A stretch of DNA of 45,169 nt, taken from positions 1 to 45,169 of the forward strand of contig NZ_BLJQ01000012.1 in NCBI RefSeq assembly GCF_014132155.1, given 5' to 3'. The notes under the pieces are model-generated. The model ran no database searches. It worked only from the letters and a program-made list of their open reading frames with translations, and was not told the origin of the DNA. Shown here piece by piece: positions 18,703 through 29,279 of this stretch (the first letter of the stretch is position 1; each line of letters begins with the position of its first letter). This DNA is from Gluconobacter sp. Gdi (GTDB lineage Bacteria; Pseudomonadota; Alphaproteobacteria; Acetobacterales; Acetobacteraceae). A program made the position numbers and the translations under genes.

Positions 18703-19664
18703 CCGCAAACCGCATTCGTACTCCACGCATCGTAGAGCGTGTTATGGCGTATGCGTCACTTGGATTGCCACCGCTGTTCTGGGCCGGAAATTTTATCGTC
18801 AGCCGTGCGGTTCGCGATCTGACCGCACCCCTGACCCTGTTGACCGTCCGCTGGGTCGTTGCTTTTGTCTGCCTGTCGCCGTTTGCGCTCCCTATCATGC
18901 GCCGTGATGCTCCTCGTTATTGGCAGCATCGCTGGCTTATGCTCGGGACGGCGCTTACAGGGATCGTCGGCTTCAATGCCCTGATCTATGTTGGTGTACG
19001 AACGACCACGGCGAGCAACGCCCTTCTGATGAACGCGCTGATACCACTCATGATTGTTTTCTTCGGTGCGATCTTTTACCGGCAGCGACTTACACTCGCT
19101 CAGGGCGCTGGTCTGATACTTTCGTTGTTGGGCGTGTTCACGCTGGTTCTGCACGGCCAATGGTCACAATGGAGCGCCCTCGCGCTCGTGCCGGGAGATG
19201 CTGTTGTCCTTGCTGCGATGGCTTGCTTTGCGTTTTACACGCTCTGGATCCGTCGCCTGCCGGCAGACCTCGACCGGTTGGGTGTGCTGGGTGCTCATAT
19301 CACGATCGGCGTCTGCCTCCTGTTGCCGCTCTGGTTCATCGCTCCGATAAGTGCGACATCTGCTCATTGGACGATTTCATTTGCCGCAGCTGCCTTATAT
19401 GTGGGCATTTTTCCGTCCGTTCTGGCCTATTTACTCTACATGCGCGCTGTCAGATTTTTTGGTGCGGAACGTGCAGGCCTGAGCATTCATCTGATCCCGG
19501 CCTTTGGAGTCATACTCTCGACGTTGTTTCTTCACGAACGTCTGCATCTCTGGCACGCTACAGGCATTGTAGCGATTGCTTTGGGTCTGGTGTGTTCGTC
19601 TTTCCGGCAGGCCTCTGCACCGCCGACCAATGGCGGCGATGTCTCGCACGTTCGGGAAGTATGA
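18699..19664 (+). CDS. EamA/DMT family transporter
   Basis: A 321-aa membrane protein with about ten hydrophobic helices arranged as two EamA repeats. The first starts near LPPLFWAGNFIVSRAVRDL with the N-F-x-x-S-R pattern of the family; the second ends with the ALGLVCSSF helix. These are drug/metabolite exporters. It is translationally coupled to the upstream flavoprotein gene. Substrate cannot be read from the sequence. Confidence 0.93.
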   Translation: MTANRIRTPRIVERVMAYASLGLPPLFWAGNFIVSRAVRDLTAPLTLLTVRWVVAFVCLSPFALPIMRRDAPRYWQHRWLMLGTALTGIVGFNALIYVGVRTTTASNALLMNALIPLMIVFFGAIFYRQRLTLAQGAGLILSLLGVFTLVLHGQWSQWSALALVPGDAVVLAAMACFAFYTLWIRRLPADLDRLGVLGAHITIGVCLLLPLWFIAPISATSAHWTISFAAAALYVGIFPSVLAYLLYMRAVRFFGAERAGLSIHLIPAFGVILSTLFLHERLHLWHATGIVAIALGLVCSSFRQASAPPTNGGDVSHVREV

Positions 19665-19793
19665 GCCCAACGATATGGAGATCACCACACGATTAACTCT
19701 GATTGATGAGAGATCAGCATACTTGGGATTTTTGTTGCACTCGTCTTTTCTACTTATATCCGGGATGAAAAATGCAAGAAGTATGATCCCATT
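19665..19793. other. Short spacer between convergent genes
   Basis: The EamA gene and the SRAP gene converge here. I see no hairpin with a T tract and no open frame of note. Confidence 0.4.
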
Positions 19794-20451
19794 TTAGCTT
19801 CCATTTTCCACGAGGTAGGGTGGTTCACGACGGGCCAAATGCCCATCTGACAGAGGCCGTTGAAGCCCCAGCGCCTCCTCTGCTGGCGCATTCATCCACA
19901 CATCCAGCTCATCCGGCTGCGTCAGAATCACCGGCATGGCTTTCGGATGGATGGCTCCAACTTCCCGGTTTGCCTCGGTGGTCAGAAATCCAAACAGGTC
20001 ATCCGTTGTCTCTCCATCAGCCAGTTTCCGCACGGATGTCCATCGGCACCAGATACCGGCAAAGAAAGCCAGCGGCTCTCCGTCGCTGCGGGCAAACCAC
20101 ACAGGCTGTGATTTCCCATCAGGCAAACGCTCGGGTTCCGAGAACGCTGTCAGCGGCACCAAACAGCGGTGCTCCACCCCTTCCCAGCGCTTCCACCATG
20201 CAGATCCCGGATTGCGGATATTGGTCACACCGCGATCCACCTTATGGCCTTTCAGGTAACCGGGGGGGAGTCGGCATACCCCAGCGGGCCATGAGCAGTT
20301 CACGACCGCCTTCCCCGTTCCTCACAATCGGCGCCATCGTATTCGGGTAGATCTCCGGCAGCGGCTGGAGATTGCCCGTGCGATCCTCAAGAACTTTCGC
20401 GATCTCGCGGATCGCCTGCGGGTTGGAAGTCATGGAATAGAGATTGCACAT
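19794..20451 (-). pseudogene. SRAP (YedK/HMCES-like) abasic-site peptidase, frameshifted
   Basis: Two overlapping reading frames together make one SRAP protein of about 218 aa. The first begins MCNLYSM, where Cys2 is the residue that forms the thiazolidine link to abasic sites, and runs to MPTPP. The second continues GYLKGHKVDRGVTNIRN and contains the conserved FSEPE and IHPKAMPVIL motifs. The break falls in a run of seven G (20262-20268); six would restore a single frame with the length expected of relatives. It lies 12 nt after the UvrD-like gene, in the same direction. It is either a genuine recent pseudogene, a phase-variable tract or a sequencing error. Confidence 0.85.
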
Positions 20452-20463
20452 CCGCCTGCTCCC

Positions 20464-22566
20464 TTACGACCACATGCCGCGTAATCTGGCTGCCATATCG
20501 ATCCGCACCGACTTCACCGCCTCCTGCCTTGCCTGCTCTTCCGGTTTCACGACAGGCCATGACACGGCTTCGAACAAAGGCAGCATGTCCCGGTCGATGA
20601 AGCGTGTACGTGAAGCATAGACATGTCGGTCGCCCCGGCTGTGCTGGCCATGCACATAGAAACGCTGCGGCACCATGATATCGAGACTGTCTTTCGCCCT
20701 CGTCATGGCCACATAGAGCAGGCGGCGTTCCTCCTCGATATCGTCCTGCTCGCCCGTCGCCAGATCAGACGGAATGCAGCCATCGACTACGTTCATGAGG
20801 AACACATTCTTCCACTCCTGCCCCTTGGCGGAATGAATGGTCGAGAGGATCAGATAGTCTTCATCCAGCAACGGCACGCCAGCCTGATCGGACGTGGCAT
20901 CCGGCGGGTCCAGCGTCAGTTCGGTCAGGAATTTCTCGCGTGACGGGTACCCTCCGGCAATCTGCTCAAGCTGCACCAGATCGGCCAGACGGGTGGAGGC
21001 GTCCTCGTGCAGCCGCTCCAGATGTGGCTCATACCAGTACCGCGCGGCTGCAATCTCGCCCGGCCAGCCGACCTGATGGCTGCCGAGAGCGGTCAGCATA
21101 TTCACGAAACCCGCCCAGACCTCACCACTCCGCTGTGGCGCTTTGACATCCTTCAACGCCTCGAAGGGATGGGCATTCTCGCCCATCGTATCCAGCACGC
21201 GCCGGGCTGAACCCGGCCCCACGCCCGGCAGAAGCTGCAATACCCGAAAGCCCGCGATGCGGTCGCGTGGGTTCTGGGCAAAACGCAATAGCGCCAGCAT
21301 ATCTTTCACATGCGCACTGTCGAGAAACTTCAGGCCACCGAATTTCACGAACGGAATATTGAGCCGGGTCAGTTCCACCTCCAGCGTGCCGCTATGGTGC
21401 GAAGCCCGGAACAGCACAGCCTGCTGCTTCATTGGTGTTCCGGCCTCACGCTCTTCCAGCACTCGATCGGCAATGTAGTTGGCCTGCGCCGTGTCATCCC
21501 AGATAGTGACCAGTCGTGGCTTTTCCTCCGAAGCCCGCTCGGTCCACAGATCCTTGGTGAACCGCTCCGTCGCCTCGCCGATCACCGCATTGGCGGCATC
21601 CAGAATGGGTTTCGTGGAACGATAGTTCCTATCCAACGTCACGATGCGCGCCGGGGAATCGAAAGACACTGGAAAATCCAGAATGTTGCGCACGGTCGCC
21701 GCCCGGAAGGCATAGATGCTCTGCGCGTCATCACCCACCACCGTCAGGCCTCGGCCATCGGGCTTCATGCCCAGCAGCATCTCCGCCTGCAGCCGGTTGG
21801 TGTCCTGATACTCATCGACCAGCACATGATCCCATTTGCCGCCGATATCTGCGGCCAGAACCGGGTTGCTGACCATTTGCGCCCAGCACAGCAGCAGATC
21901 GTCATAATCCAGCACGCTCTGCTCCTGTTTCGCCGTGACATAACCGGCGAAAAGCTGTTTCAACTGGGCTTCCCAGCCCGCGCACCACGGATAGTGCTTC
22001 AGCAATACATCGGCGAGCGGCGCGCCTGAATTCACCACACGGGAATAGATGGCAAGGCACGTGCCCTTGCCGGGGAACCGCTTCTCGGTTTTGGAAAATT
22101 CCAGATCATGGCGGATCAGATTCATCAGGTCAGCGGAATCTTCGCGGTCATGGATCGAAAACGCCGGATCCATGCCGATCTGCTGGGCATACTCCCGCAG
22201 CAGCCGCGCACCGATGGAGTGGAACGTCCCAGACCAGGCCAGCGCGTCAGCGAGAGGTCCGGCCTTGTCGCCCAGCACGGTTTTGCAGATGCGTTCTACC
22301 CGCCGCGTCATCTCCACACTGGCGCGGCGCGAGAAGGTCAGCAACAGGATGCGGCGCGGATCAGCCCCTGAGGCGATCAGATGCGCGACCCGATGGGCCA
22401 GTGTGTTGGTCTTGCCCGAACCAGCCCCGGCGATGACCTGCAGCGGGGATGAATCCGCCCCGCCTGTCGAGACTCCGGTCCCGTGCGTGACAGCCTGTCG
22501 CTGGGCCTCATTCAGACGGGACAGATAATCATCGCTGCCCGAAGCAGGAGAAGGTTCTGGATTCAA
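20464..22566 (-). CDS. UvrD/PcrA-like superfamily 1 helicase
   Basis: A 700-aa ATP-dependent 3'-5' helicase. The motifs run in order: Q motif NEAQRQAV, Walker A AGAGSGKT (about 47-54), VDEYQDT (motif II), LDRNYRS, TIHSAKGQEW (motif V) and LLYVAMTRAKD (motif VI). Length is near that of UvrD/PcrA. It is divergent from imuA across a region holding a LexA box, and precedes the SRAP gene, so this may be a damage-response unit. It is probably an accessory helicase additional to the chromosomal UvrD; that is inference. Confidence 0.94.
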   Translation of the reverse strand: MNPEPSPASGSDDYLSRLNEAQRQAVTHGTGVSTGGADSSPLQVIAGAGSGKTNTLAHRVAHLIASGADPRRILLLTFSRRASVEMTRRVERICKTVLGDKAGPLADALAWSGTFHSIGARLLREYAQQIGMDPAFSIHDREDSADLMNLIRHDLEFSKTEKRFPGKGTCLAIYSRVVNSGAPLADVLLKHYPWCAGWEAQLKQLFAGYVTAKQEQSVLDYDDLLLCWAQMVSNPVLAADIGGKWDHVLVDEYQDTNRLQAEMLLGMKPDGRGLTVVGDDAQSIYAFRAATVRNILDFPVSFDSPARIVTLDRNYRSTKPILDAANAVIGEATERFTKDLWTERASEEKPRLVTIWDDTAQANYIADRVLEEREAGTPMKQQAVLFRASHHSGTLEVELTRLNIPFVKFGGLKFLDSAHVKDMLALLRFAQNPRDRIAGFRVLQLLPGVGPGSARRVLDTMGENAHPFEALKDVKAPQRSGEVWAGFVNMLTALGSHQVGWPGEIAAARYWYEPHLERLHEDASTRLADLVQLEQIAGGYPSREKFLTELTLDPPDATSDQAGVPLLDEDYLILSTIHSAKGQEWKNVFLMNVVDGCIPSDLATGEQDDIEEERRLLYVAMTRAKDSLDIMVPQRFYVHGQHSRGDRHVYASRTRFIDRDMLPLFEAVSWPVVKPEEQARQEAVKSVRIDMAARLRGMWS

Positions 22567-22662
22567 TTCCTTAGCGCACTTTCATCAACGATACTGATCG
22601 AACATCGCTAACCAGCATGCCGGATACAGAGCGAATTTGCATTGACTTGCGTAGCATGATTG

Positions 22663-22684
22663 GAACAAATCAGGAACATATAAT
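22663..22684 (+). promoter_or_regulatory. LexA (SOS) box and -10 element before imuA
   Basis: GAAC-AAATCAG-GAAC (22663-22677) matches the alphaproteobacterial LexA site GAAC-N7-GAAC exactly. It is followed by a perfect TATAAT (22679-22684), 38 nt before the imuA ATG, so LexA binding would block RNA polymerase. The box lies between divergent genes and might also affect the helicase gene. Confidence 0.85.
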
Positions 22685-22722
22685 CAGGAAATTTGCCTGC
22701 ATAAGGGACGCCGAGCCGTGAC

Positions 22723-23538
22723 ATGACTGCTGAAACCCATAAAAAACCCGGTCTGGAGACGCTGCGGGCCGCGATCAGTCGTCTCGAAGGACAGACCAGT
22801 CGCAAGCGTGCCACACTGCCCTTTGGGTTAGCGGAGATCGACCGGAGACTTCCCGGTGGAGGGCTGACTCTCGGAGCCCTGCATGAGATCGCTGGAGGCG
22901 GCAACGACGCCCTCAACGCCGCTGCCGCCGCCCGTTTTGCTGCCGGTATCGCCGCACGTACACAAGGTCAGGTGTTATGGATTGTGACAGTTGCCGATCT
23001 GTTTACTCCCGCACTTCAGCAGGTTGGCCTTCCACCCTCGCGGGTGCTTTTTGTCGAGAGTGGCACCGATCGTGACGTGCTGGCCTGTTTCGAGGAAGGA
23101 CTGCGTCATCCGGGCCTGGGCGCGGTGGTCGCCGAAGTCGGTCGCCTGACCATGACGGCTTCGCGCCGGTTGCAACTCGCGGCTGAAAGCGGTGGCGGCA
23201 TCGGTCTCGCCCTCCGACGGTGGAGACGACAGAGGGATGCCGCTGATTTCGGGCAGCCGACGGCGAGCACCACACGCTGGCGGGTCTCGCTTCTGCCATC
23301 GGCGCCGCTGCCGGTTCAGGGGGTAGGGGAGAGCCGCTGGTTGCTGGAACTGATCCGGACACGATCCGGCGAAAGCGCCGACTTCGAGGTGGAGGTACGA
23401 AATGGACAGGCAGGATTGCGGATTGCCGGAAGTCCGGACAAAACAGCAGGAGCCGAGGCGAACCACGGTGATCTGGCTTCCGTTCTGGGCCACCGACCGG
23501 CTCCGCCGCGAACGGGGCGACGGCGCGCCTCCGCCTGA
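22723..23538 (+). CDS. imuA: ImuA, RecA-like/SulA-like mutagenesis protein
   Basis: A 271-aa protein with a RecA-like fold: LPFGLAEIDRRLPGGGLTLGALHEI near residues 27-51, the usual ImuA opening. It works with ImuB and DnaE2 in SOS mutagenesis, where it may bring the complex to damaged DNA. It is the first gene of the cassette, after a LexA box. Its C-terminus overlaps imuB by about 137 bases in another frame, so the final 45 residues could be non-conserved. Confidence 0.9.
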   Translation: MTAETHKKPGLETLRAAISRLEGQTSRKRATLPFGLAEIDRRLPGGGLTLGALHEIAGGGNDALNAAAAARFAAGIAARTQGQVLWIVTVADLFTPALQQVGLPPSRVLFVESGTDRDVLACFEEGLRHPGLGAVVAEVGRLTMTASRRLQLAAESGGGIGLALRRWRRQRDAADFGQPTASTTRWRVSLLPSAPLPVQGVGESRWLLELIRTRSGESADFEVEVRNGQAGLRIAGSPDKTAGAEANHGDLASVLGHRPAPPRTGRRRASA

Positions 23539-24988
23539 ACAGCCACTGGTCCTCGCGGGGCGCGAGGGCAGTCGTCGCGTCGTGCTGGCCGCCGACCGCG
23601 CTGCCCGTAAAAGCGGGGTGGTGATCGGAATGCCAGTTGCCAAAGCGCAGGCGCTGATTCCGGGCCTGGTGGTTCAGGACGGTCAGCCCGAAGCGGACCG
23701 TGCGGCGCTGGAACGGCTGGCGCTGTGGCTGCAGCAGCGGGTCAGTCCCATCGTGGCGGTCGATGCGTCCGGCAAGTCGGCGGACGGGCTGGTTCTCGAC
23801 ACCACCGGAGCCGATCATCTCCTGGGCGGTGAGGCCACAATGTTACGTGACATTGTTCGTCGCCTGAACGGATCCGGTATCACGGCGAGAGCCGCCGTCG
23901 CTGATACGCTCGGAGCAGCCTATGCTGTCACGCGCACCACGCCGGGCACGGCGATTGTCGTTCCACCCGGAGAGCACGTCGCTACTCTGGCGGATATGCC
24001 GATCGCTGCTCTCCGCCTCCCGACCAACGTCGTTGCCGGAATGGCCGACCTCGGCCTGACTCGGGTCCGCGATCTCGAGAACGCACCTCGCGCCCCGCTG
24101 GTGCTGCGCTTCGGTCCGGAAATCACACGAAGGCTGGATCAGGCCTATGGCAGGGTGGAGGAACCCATCCTGCCGATCCGTCCGGTCGATCCCGTCGCGG
24201 TGTCGCGCAACTTCGCCGAGCCAATTGCCGCCGCCGAAACCATCGCGCGCTATATAGGCAAACTGGTGCCGCCGCTCTGCATCGGCCTCGAAGAACGCGG
24301 CCTCGGTGCACGGCGACTGGATCTCCTGCTGCATCGTGTCGACAACGCCGTGCAGGCGGTGCGTCTCGCGCTGGCTCGGCCCGTCCGCGATCCGAAGCAT
24401 CTGCTGCGTCTTCTGTCTGACCAGATTGAGACCATCGAACCCGGGTTTGGCATCGAGCGTATGGAACTGATTGCCATGCTGGCCGAACCAGTGGAGCGGC
24501 GCCAGCAGGTCTCATCCCTGATTGAAGAACCGGAGGCCGATCTGTCCGGACTGGTCGATACACTGGCCAACCGGCTGGGCAGCGGGGCGCTTTACCGCGT
24601 TGTGCCAGTGGAAAGCGATGTTCCCGAGCGTTCAGTTCAGCGAGTACCGCCGCTTGCGCCAATTCAGGATACGACCTGGCCCGAAGGCTGGCCGCGACCG
24701 ACCCGTCTGTTGCCGCGACCCGAGCCGATCGAGACCATGGCCATGCTACCCGACCATCCTCCGGTATTTTTCGTCTGGCGAGGCCTGCGCCACAAGGTGA
24801 AATGCGCAGACGGGCCGGAGAGAATATTCGGAGAATGGTGGAAAGGTGATGCGGAGCTGACCACGGCGCGGGATTATTTCCGCGTCGAGGATACGTCTGG
24901 CGAGCGATTCTGGCTGTTCCGCGCCGGTGACGGCGAACACGGCGAGACCGGATCGCAACGTTGGTTCCTGCATGGGCTCTTCGCATGA
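23402..24988 (+). CDS. imuB: ImuB, Y-family polymerase-like protein
   Basis: A 528-aa Y-family-related protein. The positions where active polymerases have the DxDAFFA and SxDE signatures are not acidic here ([11 protein letters not shown]; a segment ending [14 protein letters not shown]), as is normal for ImuB, which acts as a scaffold linking DnaE2 to the clamp. GGAGGT six bases before the ATG supports the start inside imuA. The stop overlaps the dnaE2 ATG. Confidence 0.92.
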   Translation: MDRQDCGLPEVRTKQQEPRRTTVIWLPFWATDRLRRERGDGAPPPEQPLVLAGREGSRRVVLAADRAARKSGVVIGMPVAKAQALIPGLVVQDGQPEADRAALERLALWLQQRVSPIVAVDASGKSADGLVLDTTGADHLLGGEATMLRDIVRRLNGSGITARAAVADTLGAAYAVTRTTPGTAIVVPPGEHVATLADMPIAALRLPTNVVAGMADLGLTRVRDLENAPRAPLVLRFGPEITRRLDQAYGRVEEPILPIRPVDPVAVSRNFAEPIAAAETIARYIGKLVPPLCIGLEERGLGARRLDLLLHRVDNAVQAVRLALARPVRDPKHLLRLLSDQIETIEPGFGIERMELIAMLAEPVERRQQVSSLIEEPEADLSGLVDTLANRLGSGALYRVVPVESDVPERSVQRVPPLAPIQDTTWPEGWPRPTRLLPRPEPIETMAMLPDHPPVFFVWRGLRHKVKCADGPERIFGEWWKGDAELTTARDYFRVEDTSGERFWLFRAGDGEHGETGSQRWFLHGLFA

Positions 24989-27900
24989 GCGCTTCGGCAC
25001 CGCGCTACGCCGAACTTCAGGTCACGAGCTATTTCTCCTTTCTGCGCGGCGCGTCGTCGCCCGGTGAACTGTTCGGGCAGGCGAAGGCGCTCGGGATCAC
25101 GGCCCTCGGTGTTACCGACAGGAACACGCTTGCCGGCATCGTTCAGGCGCATCTTGCCGCAAAGGAATTCGGGGTGCGCCTGGTTGTCGGCTGTCGCCTC
25201 GATTTGGAGGACGCGCCGCCCGTGCTGGTCTATCCGACCGACCGGGTCGCGTATGGCAAGCTGTGCCGCCTGCTGACGCTCGGCAAGGCCCGGGCGGGGA
25301 AGGGGAAGTGCCGCCTGCTCTGGCGTGATCTGGTGGAATGGGGCGAAGGACTGCTCGCCGTGCTGGTGCCGGATGTCGCCGACGAGGAGTGTGCGGCGCA
25401 TCTGCGGCGGTTGCGGGAGGCGTTCGGTGACCGCGCCTATATGGCGCTCACCCTGCGCCGCCGCCCCAACGACCAGATGCGGCTTTACGACCTGGCCAAT
25501 CTCGCCCACGCCCAGCGCGTGAAGACTGTCGTCACCAACGACGTGCTGTTCCATACCCATGATCGCCGCATCCTGCAGGACGTCGTCACCTGCATCAGGC
25601 ACAACACCACCATCGAGCACGCAGGCTTTGCCCGGGAGCGTCACGCCGACCGTTACCTGAAACCACCGCCGGAGATGGCGCGGCTGTTTGCGCGGTATCC
25701 TGAGGCGATCGACCGCACGATGGAGATCGTCGAACGTTGCCGGTTCTCTCTGGACGATCTGGCCTATCAGTATCCCGACGAGATCGAGATTCCGGGCCAG
25801 ACCCCGCAACAGGCGCTGGAGGACCTGACATGGCAGGGGGCGCGGGAGACCTATGGCGGCATAATCCCGCCGGACGTCGAGACGATTTTGCGCCATGAAC
25901 TCACGCTCATCGGGCGCATGCAATACGCGCCGTATTTCCTGACGGTGCATTCCATCGTTCGTGAAGCGCGGCGACGGGACATTCTCTGCCAGGGACGGGG
26001 CTCGGCGGCCAATTCCGCCGTGTGCTTCGTGCTCGGCATCACCGCCATCGACCCATCGCGCACCACGCTCCTGTTCGAGCGGTTCATTTCCGAGGAACGG
26101 GGCGAACCACCGGATATCGACGTGGATTTCGAGCATGCTCGACGCGAGGAGATCATCCAGTGGGTCTACGATCATTACGGTCGCGACCGCGCGGCGCTGA
26201 CCGCCGTGGTGATCCGCTACCGCGCCAAGGGCGCGTTGCGCGACGTCGGCAAGGTGATGGGGCTACCGGAGGACGTGATTGCTCTGTTGAGCAAACAGAT
26301 CTGGGGCTGGTCGCGGCATGTCGAAGCAGAGAAATTTGCCGAGACCGGGATCGATCTGACCGACCGGTGCATCCGCCTGACGCTGGACCTCGCGCGCTGT
26401 CTGATCGGTGTACCGCGCCATCTCTCGCAGCATCCCGGCGGGTTCGTGCTGACCCGCGACCGGCTGGACGAGCTGGTGCCCATCGAGCCGGCGGCGATGG
26501 ATCAGCGCCAGATCATTGAATGGGACAAGGATGATATCGACGCCCTGAAATTCATGAAGGTCGATATCCTGGCGCTCGGCATGCTGACCTGCATGAAAAA
26601 AGGGCTGGACCTGCTCGCTGCGCACAAGGGCCAGCATTTCACGCTTCAGACCATCCCGGCCGAAGACCCCCGGACCTACGCCATGATCCGCAAGGCGGAC
26701 ACCATCGGCGTGTTCCAGATCGAATCCCGCGCGCAGATGTCGATGCTGCCGCGCCTCAAGCCGCGTACCTATTATGATCTGGTGATCGAGGTCGCAATCG
26801 TGAGACCCGGCCCGATACAAGGAGATATGGTCCATCCGTATCTACGGCGCAGGGAGGGGCTGGAAGAGCCGGATTATCCGACACCGGAACTGGAGGAGGT
26901 GCTCAAGCGCACACTCGGCGTACCGCTGTTTCAGGAGCAGGTGATGCAGGTCGCCATGGTCTGCGCGGACTTCACCGCCGCCGAGGCGGACGGGCTGCGT
27001 CGGGCAATGGCGACGTTCAAGAACACCGGCACCGTGTCCCATTTCCAGACCCGTCTGCTCGAAGGCATGACGCGCAAGGGCTATCCGGAAGAGTTCGCGC
27101 AGCGCATTTACCAGCAGCTCGAAGGTTTCGGCTCCTACGGTTTTCCGGAAAGCCATGCGGCCAGTTTCGCCATTCTCGCCTATTCGTCGTCCTGGATGAA
27201 ATGCACCCATCCGGACGTGTTTCTGGCCTCGCTTCTGAATTCCCAGCCGATGGGTTTCTACGCGCCCGCGCAACTGGTGCGCGATGCCCGGGACCACGGC
27301 ATTGAGGTCAGACCGGTCTGTATAAATTCTTCCCGCTGGGACAGCACTCTTGAAGGCGAGGATGACGATCGCGGCTGTTTCGCGGTGCGGCTGGGGATGA
27401 GCCTGGTCAAGGGGCTGGCCAACGCCCATGCGGCGGCGCTCGTGGCGGCGCGGCTACGGCGGCCGTTCGCCTCGATCGACGATCTGTGGCGTCGGGCCGG
27501 GGTGCCGCAGGAAGCGCTGGTGCGTCTGGCAGAGGCCGACGCTTTCCGGCCGGCGTTCGGGCTGGCACGGCGCGAGGCGCTGTGGGCGATCAAGGGCCTG
27601 CATGACGAACCGCTGCCGCTCTTCGCCGCGGCTGCGCAGTCCCGCGAAACCGACGAGCCGGCGATGGCGCTGGTCCCGATGACCGACGGCGCCGAGGTGG
27701 TGGGCGATTACAACCATCTTGGGCTGAGTTTGCGCGCCCACCCCGTGTCGTTCCTGCGGGAGGATCTGCGGCAACGCCGGATCGTGCCCTGCGGCACGGC
27801 CATGGTGCTGCGTGACGGTAAACGGGTCGAAGCGGCCGGACTGGTGCTGGTGCGCCAGCGGCCCGGATCCGGCGAGGGGGTGTGTTTCATCACGCTGGAG

Positions 27901-28152
27901 GACGAGACCGGCATCGCCAATCTGGTCATCTGGCCCGACATCTTCGAGAAATACCGATCGATCATCCTCTCGGCCAGCATGGTGGCCGCCAGGGGGCGCG
28001 TCCAGCGCGAGGGGGATGTCGTGCATCTGGTGACGCTGGAACTCACCGATCTGTCCGGATTGCTCCGTCAGGTCGGAGCGCGGGGAGGGGACGACGATCC
28101 GGCCAGTTCGGGTCTCGACAGGCTCAGTTTCAGGTCACGGAATTTCCATTAG
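24985..28152 (+). CDS. dnaE2: DnaE2 (ImuC), error-prone DNA polymerase III alpha
   Basis: A 1055-aa C-family polymerase. It has a PHP domain at the N-terminus ([17 protein letters not shown]), the catalytic aspartates in [10 protein letters not shown] and [11 protein letters not shown], a helix-hairpin-helix region and a C-terminal OB domain. The ATG chosen overlaps the imuB stop (ATGA); an upstream in-frame start would only add eight residues. DnaE2 performs the translesion synthesis of the cassette under SOS control. Its presence inside a conjugative element means that the element carries an induced mutator. Confidence 0.96.
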   Translation: MSASAPRYAELQVTSYFSFLRGASSPGELFGQAKALGITALGVTDRNTLAGIVQAHLAAKEFGVRLVVGCRLDLEDAPPVLVYPTDRVAYGKLCRLLTLGKARAGKGKCRLLWRDLVEWGEGLLAVLVPDVADEECAAHLRRLREAFGDRAYMALTLRRRPNDQMRLYDLANLAHAQRVKTVVTNDVLFHTHDRRILQDVVTCIRHNTTIEHAGFARERHADRYLKPPPEMARLFARYPEAIDRTMEIVERCRFSLDDLAYQYPDEIEIPGQTPQQALEDLTWQGARETYGGIIPPDVETILRHELTLIGRMQYAPYFLTVHSIVREARRRDILCQGRGSAANSAVCFVLGITAIDPSRTTLLFERFISEERGEPPDIDVDFEHARREEIIQWVYDHYGRDRAALTAVVIRYRAKGALRDVGKVMGLPEDVIALLSKQIWGWSRHVEAEKFAETGIDLTDRCIRLTLDLARCLIGVPRHLSQHPGGFVLTRDRLDELVPIEPAAMDQRQIIEWDKDDIDALKFMKVDILALGMLTCMKKGLDLLAAHKGQHFTLQTIPAEDPRTYAMIRKADTIGVFQIESRAQMSMLPRLKPRTYYDLVIEVAIVRPGPIQGDMVHPYLRRREGLEEPDYPTPELEEVLKRTLGVPLFQEQVMQVAMVCADFTAAEADGLRRAMATFKNTGTVSHFQTRLLEGMTRKGYPEEFAQRIYQQLEGFGSYGFPESHAASFAILAYSSSWMKCTHPDVFLASLLNSQPMGFYAPAQLVRDARDHGIEVRPVCINSSRWDSTLEGEDDDRGCFAVRLGMSLVKGLANAHAAALVAARLRRPFASIDDLWRRAGVPQEALVRLAEADAFRPAFGLARREALWAIKGLHDEPLPLFAAAAQSRETDEPAMALVPMTDGAEVVGDYNHLGLSLRAHPVSFLREDLRQRRIVPCGTAMVLRDGKRVEAAGLVLVRQRPGSGEGVCFITLEDETGIANLVIWPDIFEKYRSIILSASMVAARGRVQREGDVVHLVTLELTDLSGLLRQVGARGGDDDPASSGLDRLSFRSRNFH

Positions 28153-28519
28153 AAGCACCTTCAGGCTTTTCCTTGACACCCATTTTGGCTACCGTGGTCA
28201 GTGGCGTGTGGAAACGCTTTTTGCACTGGGCGGCCTCCTATGTCGGGTGGCCTGCCAAATAGAACACCTGGACCTATGGTCTCGCGGTGAACGGCTTCGG
28301 TTGTCCACTGTAGGGAAATAGGCAGGAGGTGGATACGCCCAGCGCAAAACACCTTTCCAACCGCCCGACGCCAGGGAATGGCGGGGTGAATTGCGCGTTA
28401 ACAGAATTGTACCGACCGGTCACTCCTTGCGTCGATCATTGATTTCGTTTTGTCTCCAAACTTGATGCGCCGGGGACAGGTGATCTGCTCCGGCGGAAGA
28501 AACCAAGGAACGACCGGTT
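28153..28519. other. Intergenic region before the GST gene, with candidate TetR operators
   Basis: No gene is supported in these 367 bases. ACC-GACC-GGT at 28411-28420, extended to GACCGGTC (28414-28421), forms a spaced palindrome of the kind bound by NemR-like TetR repressors. GAACGACCGGT (28508-28518) is repeated from upstream of the TetR gene (3572-3582) and overlaps the ribosome site of the next gene. Function is inferred from symmetry and place. Confidence 0.35.
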
Positions 28520-29119
28520 ATGACATTACCAATACTCTACAACTGTCCCCCATCGGGAAACTGCTACAAGGTTCGGCTGTTCGCAGCGCTGACGGGCATT
28601 GAACTTGACATTCAGGATGTCGACCTTGTGGCAGGAGCACATAAAACAGCCGCGTTCACCGCCCTCAACCCCTGGCAGCAGGTACCGGTCCTGCAGGACG
28701 GAGAGACCGTGATCTGGGATTCTCAGGCCATTCTCGTCTATCTGGCGGAAAAATACGGCAAGACAGACTGGTGGCCGGCAGATCCGGCAACCCGGGCAGC
28801 CGTCATCGAGTGGCTGTCGGTGAGCGTCAATGAAATCCAGCATGGTCCGGCAGACGCACGGCTTGTGAAATTGTTCGACTATCCCCTGCGTTACGACGAT
28901 GCCGTACGTAACAGCCAGCGAACGCTCAAGGTCATTGACCAGCATCTGAGCACCCAGAAATGGCTGTCAGCAGACCGACCCACTATCGCGGATTGTGCCG
29001 CCTATCCGTATCTCGCACTGGCGCCGGAGGGCGACATCGCCCTTGATCCTTACCCGTCATTACGGCGCTGGATCGATAACATGGAAAAGCTGCCGGGCTA
29101 TGTTCCCGTTGATCACTAA
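28520..29119 (+). CDS. Glutathione S-transferase family protein
   Basis: A 199-aa protein with a thioredoxin-like N-terminal domain (about 1-80), including PPSGNCYKVRL with a probable catalytic Ser near residue 12, WQQVPVL for the cis-Pro loop, and WDSQAILVYLA for glutathione binding. A helical C-terminal domain with the N-capping motif RPTIADCAAYPYLA follows. AAGGA precedes the ATG. It probably conjugates or reduces electrophiles with glutathione. It stands alone, between the SOS cassette and the ParB block. Confidence 0.92.
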   Translation: MTLPILYNCPPSGNCYKVRLFAALTGIELDIQDVDLVAGAHKTAAFTALNPWQQVPVLQDGETVIWDSQAILVYLAEKYGKTDWWPADPATRAAVIEWLSVSVNEIQHGPADARLVKLFDYPLRYDDAVRNSQRTLKVIDQHLSTQKWLSADRPTIADCAAYPYLALAPEGDIALDPYPSLRRWIDNMEKLPGYVPVDH

Positions 29120-29279
29120 GCGATTTTACGCATGGCTACATCCGTGCCCGTTCTTTCCTCATGGGGAAAGCCGTGCACCTCGAAGCGGCTATGAAGAGGG
29201 AAAGTGAAGTTGGGAATTCCGTGACGGGTTGAGAGGGTAGGAGAGAGTCTCCTGTCCGCCCGTCATGGAGTTTTTCGCC
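29120..29279. other. Spacer with the ParB-like gene's ribosome site
   Basis: No gene is seen. GGAG at 29267-29270 lies nine bases before the ATG at 29280 and decides that start over the in-frame ATG at 29265, which has no ribosome site. Confidence 0.4.

Noticed and set aside
28161-28352. Minus-strand frame of 63 codons between dnaE2 and the GST gene
   Set aside because: No ribosome site, no motif, and composition unlike neighbouring genes.
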